DNA of 64,000 bases, from the NCBI RefSeq assembly GCF_900239495.1, contig NZ_OENE01000013.1, positions 1 through 64,000 of the forward strand. Reading direction: 5' to 3'. Shown here one piece after another: positions 55,909-63,470 of the stretch. A program made the translations under genes and the position numbers. Numbering within the stretch: position 1 is the first letter of the stretch; the number at the start of each line of letters is the position of its first letter. Under the pieces are notes generated by a model. The model did not search any database, was not told the origin of the DNA, and worked only from the letters and a program-made list of their open reading frames with translations. This DNA is from Tenacibaculum finnmarkense genomovar ulcerans (GTDB lineage: Bacteria > Bacteroidota > Bacteroidia > Flavobacteriales > Flavobacteriaceae).

Positions 55909-56529
55909 ATGGAGTTTTTTTCTTACGTAATTAAACACGATTTAGGCTTAGCACCTAATCCATTTTGGAACTATTGCACATTGGCTGTGTGTAAACCCAA
56001 TATAAGAAAAAATAGAAATCTTAATATTGGTGATTGGATAATAGGAACTTGAAGCGAAAAAATGGGGAAATTAAATCACTTCATTTACGCAATGCAATTA
56101 ACAGAGAAAATGACATTTGAAGAATACTGGATGGATTCTCGGTTTACCTTCAAAAAACCAATACTTAATGGTAGTTTAATGCAAATGCATGGGGATAATT
56201 TCTATCATAAAAACAATGATTCTGATGATTGGATTCAAGAAAAATCAGCTCATTCAGTTGTAGATAAAGAAAAACATAAAAAAAGAGATATTAGTGCAAA
56301 TACCGTTCTGATTTCTAGTAATTTTTATTACTTGGGAGACTCTTCTATATTAATCCCTGATGAATTTAGAAAACTTTGTAAAAAAAAACAAGGAATGAAG
56401 TATAAGGGTTTATCCGAAATTGGTATACAATTTATGGATTGGATTCAAAATCAAAAAAAAATTAAGAAAGGAATATCAGGAGATCCTATTAACTGGAATC
56501 AATATAAACAAATGAAACTAGAATTTTAA
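55909..56529 (+). pseudogene. Nmad2-type nucleotide-modification protein, interrupted by an in-frame TGA
   Basis: ATG at 55909 opens MEFFSYVIKHDLGLAPNPFW (residues 1-20), then YCTLAVCKPNIRK and GDWIIGT before TGA at 56050-56052. The frame continues without shift as SEKMGKLNHFIYAM through EYWMDSRFTF, GDNFYHKN, ISSNFYYLGDSS to a stop at 56529. The whole reads as one ~206-residue nucleotide-modification-associated domain 2 (Nmad2) protein in which a Gly codon (expected in WIIGTGSKK) has become TGA, a single G-to-T change. A downstream ATG (56062) could yield a C-terminal fragment of 155 residues. A sequencing error is the alternative. Confidence 0.75.
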
Positions 56530-56534
56530 ATATT

Positions 56535-56951
56535 ATGAATGAAAATAAAATTAAGCATCTAGAGTTTATTCAAAATATAATTACTCGAATGAATAGAAAC
56601 TCTTTTCAAATTAAAGGAATGAGTATAACCATTTCATCCGCTTTATTAGCTTTATCGGCTAATAATTCGAATATATTATATGCATCAATTATCTATTTTT
56701 CTCTTTTTATTTTTTGGGGGTTAGATTCTTATTATTTAAGCCAAGAGAAAGGATATAGAGATTTATATAATAGAACTAGAATAAAGGAAGAACTTGATAT
56801 TGATTTTAATCTTAAATTGAACAAAGAAGATACTTTAGATAAAAATTCTTGGCAATACACCCTTTTAAATAAAACAATTTACCCTTTATACCTTCTTCAA
56901 GCTATACTTTCATTAATTTTAATTTTAACTTTTAAAAGTTTAAAATCATAA
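56535..56951 (+). CDS. Small membrane protein at the end of the TIR/Nmad2 operon
   Basis: 138 residues. An N-terminal amphipathic stretch (IKHLEFIQNIITRMNRNSFQ) is followed by two closely spaced hydrophobic segments (about 28-66: IKGMSITISSALLALSANNS, then ILYASIIYFSLFIFWGLDSY), a charged middle (67-105) and a C-terminal hydrophobic helix (about 110-134). Similar FIQNxIxRMxxNSFxxKG proteins recur, from memory, next to TIR-type genes. It could be the membrane effector of this cassette, opening or disrupting the membrane, but that is inference. It starts 5 bases after the Nmad2 frame. Confidence 0.75.
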   Translation: MNENKIKHLEFIQNIITRMNRNSFQIKGMSITISSALLALSANNSNILYASIIYFSLFIFWGLDSYYLSQEKGYRDLYNRTRIKEELDIDFNLKLNKEDTLDKNSWQYTLLNKTIYPLYLLQAILSLILILTFKSLKS

Positions 56952-57007
56952 AACATAAAAACTACCCCTAAAAACAGTGAGTTTATTGTTTCGGAAATAG
57001 TTTAATA

Positions 57008-57041
57008 TTGTTATTCACTTAATAGTATTAAACTATTTTTG
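57008..57041 (+). promoter_or_regulatory. Promoter of the histidine kinase operon
   Basis: TTG (57008-57010), a 23-base spacer and TATTTTTG (57034-57041). The ATG at 57048 is only 6 bases past the -7 element, so the mRNA would be leaderless or nearly so. Confidence 0.6.
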
Positions 57042-57047
57042 TTATAA

Positions 57048-58973
57048 ATGAAGCAACTTATCAATTATTATACTTGTAAAATTTTCGGATTCTTTATTTT
57101 TATGTGTTTGTCATCAACGTATGCGCAAGATAAAGAAGATCATTTTGTATTCTTCGGATATAATCCTGAAGTAGTAAATAGGCAATTATATAAATCATTA
57201 AATAATGCTATAGAACCTAGGGAACGGATTGTTGTTTTAGATAGCATTGCGACACAATTTATACAGTCAAAGAATGCTGATTCTCTTTTTCATTATGGAA
57301 GTATGCTTAAAGATGAGGTTTTAAATCTGAAAGGTAATCAGGACCAGGGGTTTAAATCTAAATATCAATTAAAATCGTTGTTTTATAAAGGTTTAGGTTC
57401 GCAAAGTATGGGTTTGTTAGATGAATCTGCAAGATATTTTATAGAAGGGATTCGTTTATCCGAAGAAAAAAAAAGACTGATATTTCAATATTTTAAACTA
57501 GCCTTAGCTGAAACCTATATTTTAAGGAAAGAAACCTTAAAAGCAGCTTCTATTTTAGATGAGGTAGCGCCTATTTGTAATACGTTAACTACGTTGCTTT
57601 ATTATAAAATAGCCCGTTCAAATTATTATCTATTAAATAATGAACTTGAAAATGCTGAAAAACTAATAAAAAACACCTTACAAACGCTTAATAAAGAAAA
57701 ATACCAGAGGATTTATATACGATTTCAAATAGCATTAGGTCGCTTAAAATTATTAGAAGGAAAGTTAAATGAATCGCTTGGTATTTTTACGAAAATTAAA
57801 GATAAAGCTATAAATGCAGGTTATTATGATCTTTATATCGCTATAATTTTAAATCAAGGAGAAATTTATAGTGTCAGTAAAAATTATCAGGTTGCCGAAA
57901 TTATACTTAGTACAGCATACGTTAATGCGGTACAGTGGAATCAATTGAATTTGCAACAAAAAATAGTGAAAGCGTTAGTTCGTGTTTATGTATCAAAAGA
58001 TAATTATAAAAATGCGTATAATTTAAAAACACAATTAGAGGGTATTAATCGTAGAATTATTTTAGGGCAGAATAAGCGGTTTATAAGAGATTTAGAATTT
58101 AAGTACGAAACACTAAAAAAAGAAAAGAAGATACATATACTTCAAGAAGATCAAGTACATAATAGAACAGAAATTGAATATCAAAAAACAGTAAAATATG
58201 GTATCTTAATAGCTTTTTTAATCATTCTGATTCCTATTATATTGTTGTTGGTTGTTTATTATCAAAAGCTGCAAACACAGAGTTTACTTGGCAAGCAACA
58301 GGAAATATTACGTCAAAAAGAAATGACTTCGGTATTACAAACACAAGAATTAGCATTGGTTAAAAATACGATTGTAGTTCAGAATAAAGAACGAGATCGT
58401 ATTGCTAGAGAATTACATGATAGTATTGGTGGTAATATTTCGGGGATAAAACTACAAATGACCAATTTAGTGACCCGTAATCCTGAAGTAGGTTCATTAC
58501 TTATTCAATTAGAAAAAACCTACCAACATGTTAGAGATATTTCTCATAGTTTAATTCCGAATGAATTTAAAGAAAATAATTTCACGTATTTAATTAAAAA
58601 TTATATCACTTCTTTAGAGCAAAACAATAGTGTAGTTATTAATTTTGATGCGTATCCTGAAAATGCCGTAAATACTTTAAATTACACGTTACAATCTAAT
58701 TTATTCAATATTATAAAGGAATTGATTACCAATGCTTTTAAACATGCTAAAGCTACGGAAATAGCCTTGCAATTAATCGTTATTGAACAAGATAATAGTA
58801 TTGAGTTTCTTTATGAAGATGACGGAGTTGGTTTTGATATAAAAAAGACAAGCAAAGGAATTGGTATTTTAAATATTGAACATAGAGTAAAGGCGTTTAA
58901 TGGTTTGTTTTCGATAGATTCGGCATTAAATAGAGGTACGGTAATAACAATAAGTATTCCACAACAAAATTAA
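57048..58973 (+). CDS. TPR-containing sensor histidine kinase
   Basis: 641 residues. Signal peptide 1-26 (KIFGFFIFMCLSSTYAQ), then a long periplasmic helical region with several TPR-like pairs (about 60-345), a transmembrane segment (about 383-405), a HisKA_3 dimerisation domain with phosphorylated His457 (ERDRIARELHDSIGGNISGI), and a HATPase domain (N box LITNAFKHAKAT, G box GVGFDIKKTSKGIGI). This is the NarX/LytS-type layout common in Bacteroidota. Its response regulator follows 6 bases after the stop. The stimulus is unknown. The start is supported by the promoter placement and the signal peptide. Confidence 0.9.
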   Translation: MKQLINYYTCKIFGFFIFMCLSSTYAQDKEDHFVFFGYNPEVVNRQLYKSLNNAIEPRERIVVLDSIATQFIQSKNADSLFHYGSMLKDEVLNLKGNQDQGFKSKYQLKSLFYKGLGSQSMGLLDESARYFIEGIRLSEEKKRLIFQYFKLALAETYILRKETLKAASILDEVAPICNTLTTLLYYKIARSNYYLLNNELENAEKLIKNTLQTLNKEKYQRIYIRFQIALGRLKLLEGKLNESLGIFTKIKDKAINAGYYDLYIAIILNQGEIYSVSKNYQVAEIILSTAYVNAVQWNQLNLQQKIVKALVRVYVSKDNYKNAYNLKTQLEGINRRIILGQNKRFIRDLEFKYETLKKEKKIHILQEDQVHNRTEIEYQKTVKYGILIAFLIILIPIILLLVVYYQKLQTQSLLGKQQEILRQKEMTSVLQTQELALVKNTIVVQNKERDRIARELHDSIGGNISGIKLQMTNLVTRNPEVGSLLIQLEKTYQHVRDISHSLIPNEFKENNFTYLIKNYITSLEQNNSVVINFDAYPENAVNTLNYTLQSNLFNIIKELITNAFKHAKATEIALQLIVIEQDNSIEFLYEDDGVGFDIKKTSKGIGILNIEHRVKAFNGLFSIDSALNRGTVITISIPQQN

Positions 58974-58979
58974 TTATTT

Positions 58980-59624
58980 ATGACAACAGCGTATAATATT
59001 ATAATTGCAGATGATCACAGTATGTTTTTAGACGGATTACGCAGCATACTTTCCGAAGAAAAAAATATAACGATTGTATTAGCCGCAAAAACAGGAACTC
59101 AGGTTCTTAAATATCTGCAAATTAATAAAACATCAAAAATAGATTTAGTTATTACAGATGTTAATATGCCAGAAATGGACGGTATCACTTTAAATAAGGC
59201 TATTAAAGAAGCGTTTCCGCAAGTAAAAACATTAGTAGTTAGTATGCTGGAAGAACCTGTTAAAATTCAACAGTTAATTGATGCGCATACCAATGGCTAT
59301 TTATCTAAAAATGCCGCTAAAAATGAACTTTTAAAAGCGATTAAAACAATCCTTGAAGGCGAAAATTATTTTTCATCTAGAATAAAGGGGATTTTAATAG
59401 ATGCAATGTTTGCTGCTAAATCTAAGCCTTTAGTTTCTTTAACCAAGAGAGAAAAAGAAGTATTGAAGTTAATAGCTAAGGAATTTACGACTAAAGAAAT
59501 TGCTTCTCAATTATTTTTAAGCACACATACTATAGAGAGTTATCGTAAAAATTTAATAGCAAAGTTAGGCGTACGTAATATTGCAGGATTAACACGCTAC
59601 GCAATAGAAGAAGGGATTTTATAA
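58980..59624 (+). CDS. NarL/LuxR-type response regulator
   Basis: 214 residues. Receiver domain with the acidic pocket ADDHSMF (10-16) and phospho-acceptor Asp60 (LVITDVNMPEMDG), followed by a LuxR-type HTH (148-199: LTKREKEVLKLIAKEFTTKE, then IASQLFLSTHTIESYRKN). It partners the upstream histidine kinase with a 6-base gap. Targets unknown. Confidence 0.95.
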   Translation: MTTAYNIIIADDHSMFLDGLRSILSEEKNITIVLAAKTGTQVLKYLQINKTSKIDLVITDVNMPEMDGITLNKAIKEAFPQVKTLVVSMLEEPVKIQQLIDAHTNGYLSKNAAKNELLKAIKTILEGENYFSSRIKGILIDAMFAAKSKPLVSLTKREKEVLKLIAKEFTTKEIASQLFLSTHTIESYRKNLIAKLGVRNIAGLTRYAIEEGIL

Positions 59625-59652
59625 GATATAAAATAATTAAAAAACAGTAATT

Positions 59653-60003
59653 ATGGAAATTAAAGAATTTAAAAGTAAGATTAAACCTTTTTTTTGGGTA
59701 GCACATTCAGATAGTTATTCAGTTTGTTTAAACGTAGGAGAGTTTAAAAATGAAATTTTCGAAACAAGAGCAGATGAAGGTTTTGAAGGTGGCGGTTATG
59801 ACTGGGGTTCGTTGGCTTGTGTGTTTTTAAATGAAAAAACGCCAGCATTAAAAGAGCTTATTCATTTTGATCCAGAAGGAAGTATGTTTTGTGCGTATTC
59901 AAAAGATAAAGAAGCGTTACAGAAATTTATAGTCGCATTTAAAGAAGCTTGTGAAAATGAAGAATTAATTCAAGATTTGTTTTCAAGGGCTGAATTAGAT
60001 TAA
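59653..60003 (+). CDS. Imm51-type immunity protein, orphan
   Basis: 116 residues, soluble. The FFWVAHSDSYSVCLNVGEF opening and GYDWGSLACVFLNE with FDPEGSMFCAYSKDKEALQK match from memory the immunity protein 51 family of polymorphic toxin systems. No toxin, Rhs or T6/T9 secretion gene is adjacent, so it may protect against toxins of neighbouring strains or be a leftover. It may be co-transcribed with the two-component genes, 28 bases upstream. Confidence 0.7.
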   Translation: MEIKEFKSKIKPFFWVAHSDSYSVCLNVGEFKNEIFETRADEGFEGGGYDWGSLACVFLNEKTPALKELIHFDPEGSMFCAYSKDKEALQKFIVAFKEACENEELIQDLFSRAELD

Positions 60004-60121
60004 AATGATATATATCCCTGAAAGTAGGGTATTAATTTTCACGGTATTTGGGCTGAAATATAGTTAAGGATTCCTGCAACTTTGCATCATAAAAATAACT
60101 TAATTAAAAACTAAAAAAATT

Positions 60122-60541
60122 ATGATTTACGGAATTACACTAATCCTTTTAAGTATTATAGCAGTGCCATCGTTAATTTTAGCAAAAAAACCAAACGCAA
60201 AAGAATTGTTAGATAAAATTGAACCTTATCAAGGTTGGATTGGTTTAGTTTTTTGTTTAGGGGGTATTTGGGGGATTATTTCAGCTTTTTTAAACATTGC
60301 TTGGTTAACATCATTACCAATTTGGTGGAGTACGCTCTTAGCAGGAAGTTTTGTACAAGCAGCTTTGGGTTTTATGTTAGGGTTTGGCATGATTAGTAAG
60401 TTATTGCTAAGTAAAAATGAATCAGCTCAACAAAAAGGAGAGGAATTAAGAGAAAAATTAGCGCCAAAACTAGGGAAACTAGGTTTGTTGGGGCTTATTT
60501 TTGGAGGATGGATGATTGTTGCATCTATACTTTTTATATAA
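60122..60541 (+). CDS. Conserved flavobacterial membrane protein
   Basis: 139 residues. Three to four hydrophobic segments (about 2-20, 40-60, 68-88 and 118-138) around a short charged loop that includes [20 protein letters not shown]. No family with known function recognised. Monocistronic, with a terminator 50 bases downstream. Confidence 0.75.
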   Translation: MIYGITLILLSIIAVPSLILAKKPNAKELLDKIEPYQGWIGLVFCLGGIWGIISAFLNIAWLTSLPIWWSTLLAGSFVQAALGFMLGFGMISKLLLSKNESAQQKGEELREKLAPKLGKLGLLGLIFGGWMIVASILFI

Positions 60542-60591
60542 ATATATTTTAAAATATAGTGAGAAAGAGAAGGATCTGTTAGATTCTTTAA

Positions 60592-60626
60592 GACTTGCAC
60601 GGTAATAAACTGTGCAGGTTTTTTAT
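60592..60626 (+). terminator. Terminator of the membrane protein gene
   Basis: ACTTGCAC and GTGCAGGT pair (one G-T) around an 11-base loop and are followed by TTTTTT. The rest of 60542-60858 holds only the promoter element of the third cold-shock gene. Confidence 0.7.
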
Positions 60627-60858
60627 TTATACACCAAACATTACATGACATTAATTGCCTGTTGTAATCAAATTAATTACTTAAACAATAGTTGTTTATA
60701 TTATATTTTAGGCTGCTAAAATTATTAAAAAATCAATAGGGCTGTAGGCTAGGAAGTTTATTTTTTTTTTTATATAAAATAGGGTTATATCATGCTGTAT
60801 TTAGATTAATGGAACTATATTTGCAGTATTAATTACTAACAATATAACTTACATTACA

Positions 60859-61050
60859 ATGAATAAAGGAATAGTAAAATTTTTCAACGACACTAAAGGA
60901 TTTGGTTTTATTACAGAAGAAGGTGTTGAAAAAGACCACTTTGTACACGTTTCAGGTTTAATCGATGAGATTAGAGAAGGTGACGAAGTTGAATTCGATT
61001 TAGAAGAAGGAAACAAAGGACCAAACGCAGTGAACGTAAAAGTGATCTAA
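60859..61050 (+). CDS. Cold-shock protein, CspA family (copy 3)
   Basis: 63 residues, nearly identical to copies 1 and 2 (Ile-to-Val in HFVHVSG and Gln-to-Glu in EGDEVE). Nucleotide changes relative to copy 1 are mostly at third positions. Promoter element TATATTTG at 60816-60823. A terminator follows. Three near-identical cold-shock genes within 15 kb point to recent duplication. Confidence 0.95.
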   Translation: MNKGIVKFFNDTKGFGFITEEGVEKDHFVHVSGLIDEIREGDEVEFDLEEGNKGPNAVNVKVI

Positions 61051-61068
61051 TAATAGTCCATATATTTT

Positions 61069-61105
61069 AAAAAAAACCTCATCATTTATTTGATGAGGTT
61101 TTTTA
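61069..61105. terminator. Terminator of cold-shock gene copy 3
   Basis: AAAAAACCTCATCA-TTTATT-TGATGAGGTTTTTT is a perfect stem with A- and T-runs. Confidence 0.92.
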
Positions 61106-61170
61106 TTTGCCTTAATTTTTTAAAAAAAAGTGTGTTTAAATAAATATTGCGTGTGTTGAGGTCTGTTGTT

Positions 61171-61632
61171 TTATAAATAATAAGCTGTTTTATCCATTAT
61201 TTCTTTAAGGACAAAGTAACTCTCTAAAACACCAATGTTATCAATTTTTGAGAGTTTTAAGCGAACAAAATCGTGGTAATCTTCTAAATCATTTAGATTT
61301 ATCTGTAGAAAAAAATCTACTTTTCCTGCCATGTGATAGCATTTCTGAACTTCTTTTAATTCTTTTACTTGTGCTTCAAATTTATCAATAAAACCTTCGT
61401 CATGACATCGAAGCGATACCATACAAATAGCGGTTACAGGCATTTGTATGCGTTTTTTATCTAAAATAGCAACGTAATTTTTAATTACACCTGTTTTTTC
61501 CAAGCGCTTAATTCGTTCATAAATAGGAGAGATGGTTAAATTTAATTTTTCAGAAATTTCTTTGGCAGTTTTCTTGCAATCTTCTTGTAAAATTCGCAAT
61601 ATTTTTAAATCGATAGCATCTAATTTTATCAT
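61171..61632 (-). CDS. Lrp/AsnC family transcriptional regulator
   Basis: 153 residues. N-terminal HTH (LDAIDLKILRILQEDCKKTA, then KEISEKLNLTISPIYERIKR) followed by the RAM/AsnC ligand domain (about 65-150) with KCYHMAGKVDFFLQINL. Such proteins sense amino acids as octamers. It is divergent from the threonine-dehydrogenase-like gene at 61852, with a perfect inverted repeat between them, so it probably controls that gene. Confidence 0.93.
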   Translation of the reverse strand: MIKLDAIDLKILRILQEDCKKTAKEISEKLNLTISPIYERIKRLEKTGVIKNYVAILDKKRIQMPVTAICMVSLRCHDEGFIDKFEAQVKELKEVQKCYHMAGKVDFFLQINLNDLEDYHDFVRLKLSKIDNIGVLESYFVLKEIMDKTAYYL

Positions 61633-61680
61633 GTTTTATTAAATTAATTTTGATTGATGAGGTTTATGTTTACCGTTAAA

Positions 61681-61720
61681 ATCACTTTTTAAAAGATGTA
61701 AAACTGTTTTAAAAAGTGAT
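61681..61720. promoter_or_regulatory. Perfect inverted repeat between lrp-type and threonine dehydrogenase genes
   Basis: ATCACTTTTTAAAA (61681-61694) and TTTTAAAAAGTGAT (61707-61720) are exact reverse complements around 12 bases. A related ACTTTTAAAGT word follows near 61790. The plus-strand gene has a TATTTTTG promoter element at 61809-61816. Likely operator region for the Lrp protein. Confidence 0.6.
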
Positions 61721-61851
61721 AAAATTGGTTTATTGTATTTAAAAAAGTTAAAATTACTTATTTTTCATCAAAATAAAGTGTTTATTACTTTTAAAGTGCT
61801 AATCAATGTATTTTTGTAGGAAATAAAAAGATTAAAAATCGTATAAATAAG

Positions 61852-62778
61852 ATGAAAATATTAGTTACAGGAGCAGGAGGACAATTAGGTACGGTATTAA
61901 CAAAGTCTTTAAAAGAGAAGTATGGTAAAGAGGCAGTAATAGCTTCAGATATTCGTACAATAGCAAATTATAGCGGAATTTTTGAAATATTAGACGCTAC
62001 TAGCGAAATTGATTTAGCTAACATTGTAGTAAAACATAAAGTTACTCAAATATATCATTTAGCAGCAATATTATCTGCTAATGGCGAGAAGAATCCTATT
62101 CAAACTTGGGATATCAATCTAAAATCGCTTTTTAGTGTTTTAGAGGTTTCTGTAAAACATAAATTAGATAAAGTATTTTTCCCTAGTTCAATAGCTGTTT
62201 ACGGACTTAGCGCACCAAAAATTGACACAAAACAAGATGCGTATTTAGATCCTACAACGGTTTACGGAATCAGTAAGGCAGCTGGTGAAAACTGGGCGCA
62301 GTATTATTTTTTAAGATATGGTTTAGACGTACGTTCTATACGATATCCTGGTGTTATTGGGTATCAATCTTTACCTGGCGGTGGAACTACCGATTATGCT
62401 GTTGATATTTATCATAAAGCTATTAAAAATGAAGATTTTACTTGTTATTTAAAGGAAGAGGCTTGTTTGCCGATGATTTATATTGATGATGCTATTAGAG
62501 CTACTTTAGAGCTTATGCAAGCACCAAAAGAAGCGGTAAAAATAAGAACATCGTATAATTTAGCAGGAGTGAGTTTTACACCAGCAGAAATTGCGGATTC
62601 AATAAAAGAGTGGTATCCTGATTTTAAAGTAAGTTATAAGCCTGATTTCAGACAAGCAATCGCTGATTCTTGGCCTAAATCTATTAATGATGACGCTGCG
62701 AGAGAGGATTGGGGTTGGAAACCAAACTACTCTTTAAAAGAAATGACTAAAGAGATGATTACTCAGTTGAAGAAGTAA
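61852..62778 (+). CDS. L-threonine 3-dehydrogenase-like NAD-dependent epimerase/dehydrogenase
   Basis: 308 residues. Extended SDR fold: LVTGAGGQLGTVL (4-16; NAD binding), FFPSSIAVYGLS (Ser) and YGISKAAGE (Tyr, Lys) catalytic residues, and GVIGYQSLPGGGTTDYAVDIYHKA with PMIYIDDAIRAT. This matches the SDR-type L-threonine 3-dehydrogenases common in Bacteroidota, which give 2-amino-3-oxobutyrate for glycine or aminoacetone. Control by the divergent Lrp-type gene fits amino-acid catabolism. Specificity is by family, not by residues read here. Confidence 0.85.
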   Translation: MKILVTGAGGQLGTVLTKSLKEKYGKEAVIASDIRTIANYSGIFEILDATSEIDLANIVVKHKVTQIYHLAAILSANGEKNPIQTWDINLKSLFSVLEVSVKHKLDKVFFPSSIAVYGLSAPKIDTKQDAYLDPTTVYGISKAAGENWAQYYFLRYGLDVRSIRYPGVIGYQSLPGGGTTDYAVDIYHKAIKNEDFTCYLKEEACLPMIYIDDAIRATLELMQAPKEAVKIRTSYNLAGVSFTPAEIADSIKEWYPDFKVSYKPDFRQAIADSWPKSINDDAAREDWGWKPNYSLKEMTKEMITQLKK

Positions 62779-62799
62779 TAATATTGTATTTTCCTAGAT

Positions 62800-62838
62800 A
62801 AAAAAAGACTATTTACGTAATGTAAATAGTCTTTTTTT
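62800..62838. terminator. Terminator between the dehydrogenase and DEAD-box relic
   Basis: AAAAAAGACTATTTAC and GTAAATAGTCTTTTTT form a perfect stem around GTAAT between convergent genes. Confidence 0.92.
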
Positions 62839-62858
62839 ATATTAAAAAAATAATTTCC

Positions 62859-63470
62859 TTAAGCCTTAATTACTTTTGCGTACTGCATAAAATAATCTTC
62901 AAAACGTTTTATAGTAGGCGTCATTTTATCGGCATATAAAACAAACTGACATTTATTAACACTCTGTGTAATTGCCATTAAAGCCGCGTAAGCAGTGTTG
63001 TTTTTTAAGAATTGTGCATCATCAATACTAAAAATCATTAATTGAGATGGGCTTATTCCGTTTAATAGAAATAATTTATTCATTCTTTTAGGCGTAGAGA
63101 TAAGAATATCAACACCTTCAAAAATTTCTGATTTCTGTGTGTCTACATGAAGCGCTTCGTCGGCAACATAAACACGTATCGATTTATACCTAGTGTAAGG
63201 TAAAAAGGCGTTATATACTTCTAAAGCTCTTTCGTTATCTTCAACAAGAACAAAGGCTCTAGGGCTAGTACCAATATCAGTAAATTTTAATTTATGTAAG
63301 GTTGTAAGTACAAGTGTTGTTGTTTTTCCGCTACCTTGATCGCCTATACAATAAACATTTGCACCGCTTTTAATAGCAGGAATACTCTTTTTTTGTAAAG
63401 GTGTAGGAGTCGTTATTTCTAGCGATTCTAATTTTTCTTTAATTTCTGAATTTAATTTTTTAAAAGGCAT
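62859..63470 (-). CDS. Single-domain DEAD-box-like protein (RecA1 only)
   Basis: 203 residues, only the first RecA-like domain of a DEAD-box helicase. Q motif region (LESLEITTPTPLQKKSIPAI), Walker A GDQGSGKTT (43-51) and ILISTPKRMNKL are present, but motif II reads SIDDAQF rather than DEAD and the second domain with motifs V and VI is absent. It cannot be a normal helicase; it may be a regulator or a remnant kept under selection, as similar short forms are seen in flavobacteria (from memory). A TATCTTTG promoter-like element lies at 63522-63529 on the minus strand. Confidence 0.82.
   Translation of the reverse strand: MPFKKLNSEIKEKLESLEITTPTPLQKKSIPAIKSGANVYCIGDQGSGKTTTLVLTTLHKLKFTDIGTSPRAFVLVEDNERALEVYNAFLPYTRYKSIRVYVADEALHVDTQKSEIFEGVDILISTPKRMNKLFLLNGISPSQLMIFSIDDAQFLKNNTAYAALMAITQSVNKCQFVLYADKMTPTIKRFEDYFMQYAKVIKA

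Noticed and set aside
56050..56052. Selenocysteine or recoded TGA in the Nmad2 gene
   Set aside because: The position is Gly in the family, other genes here use TGA only as stop where present, and no SECIS-like hairpin or sel genes are seen.
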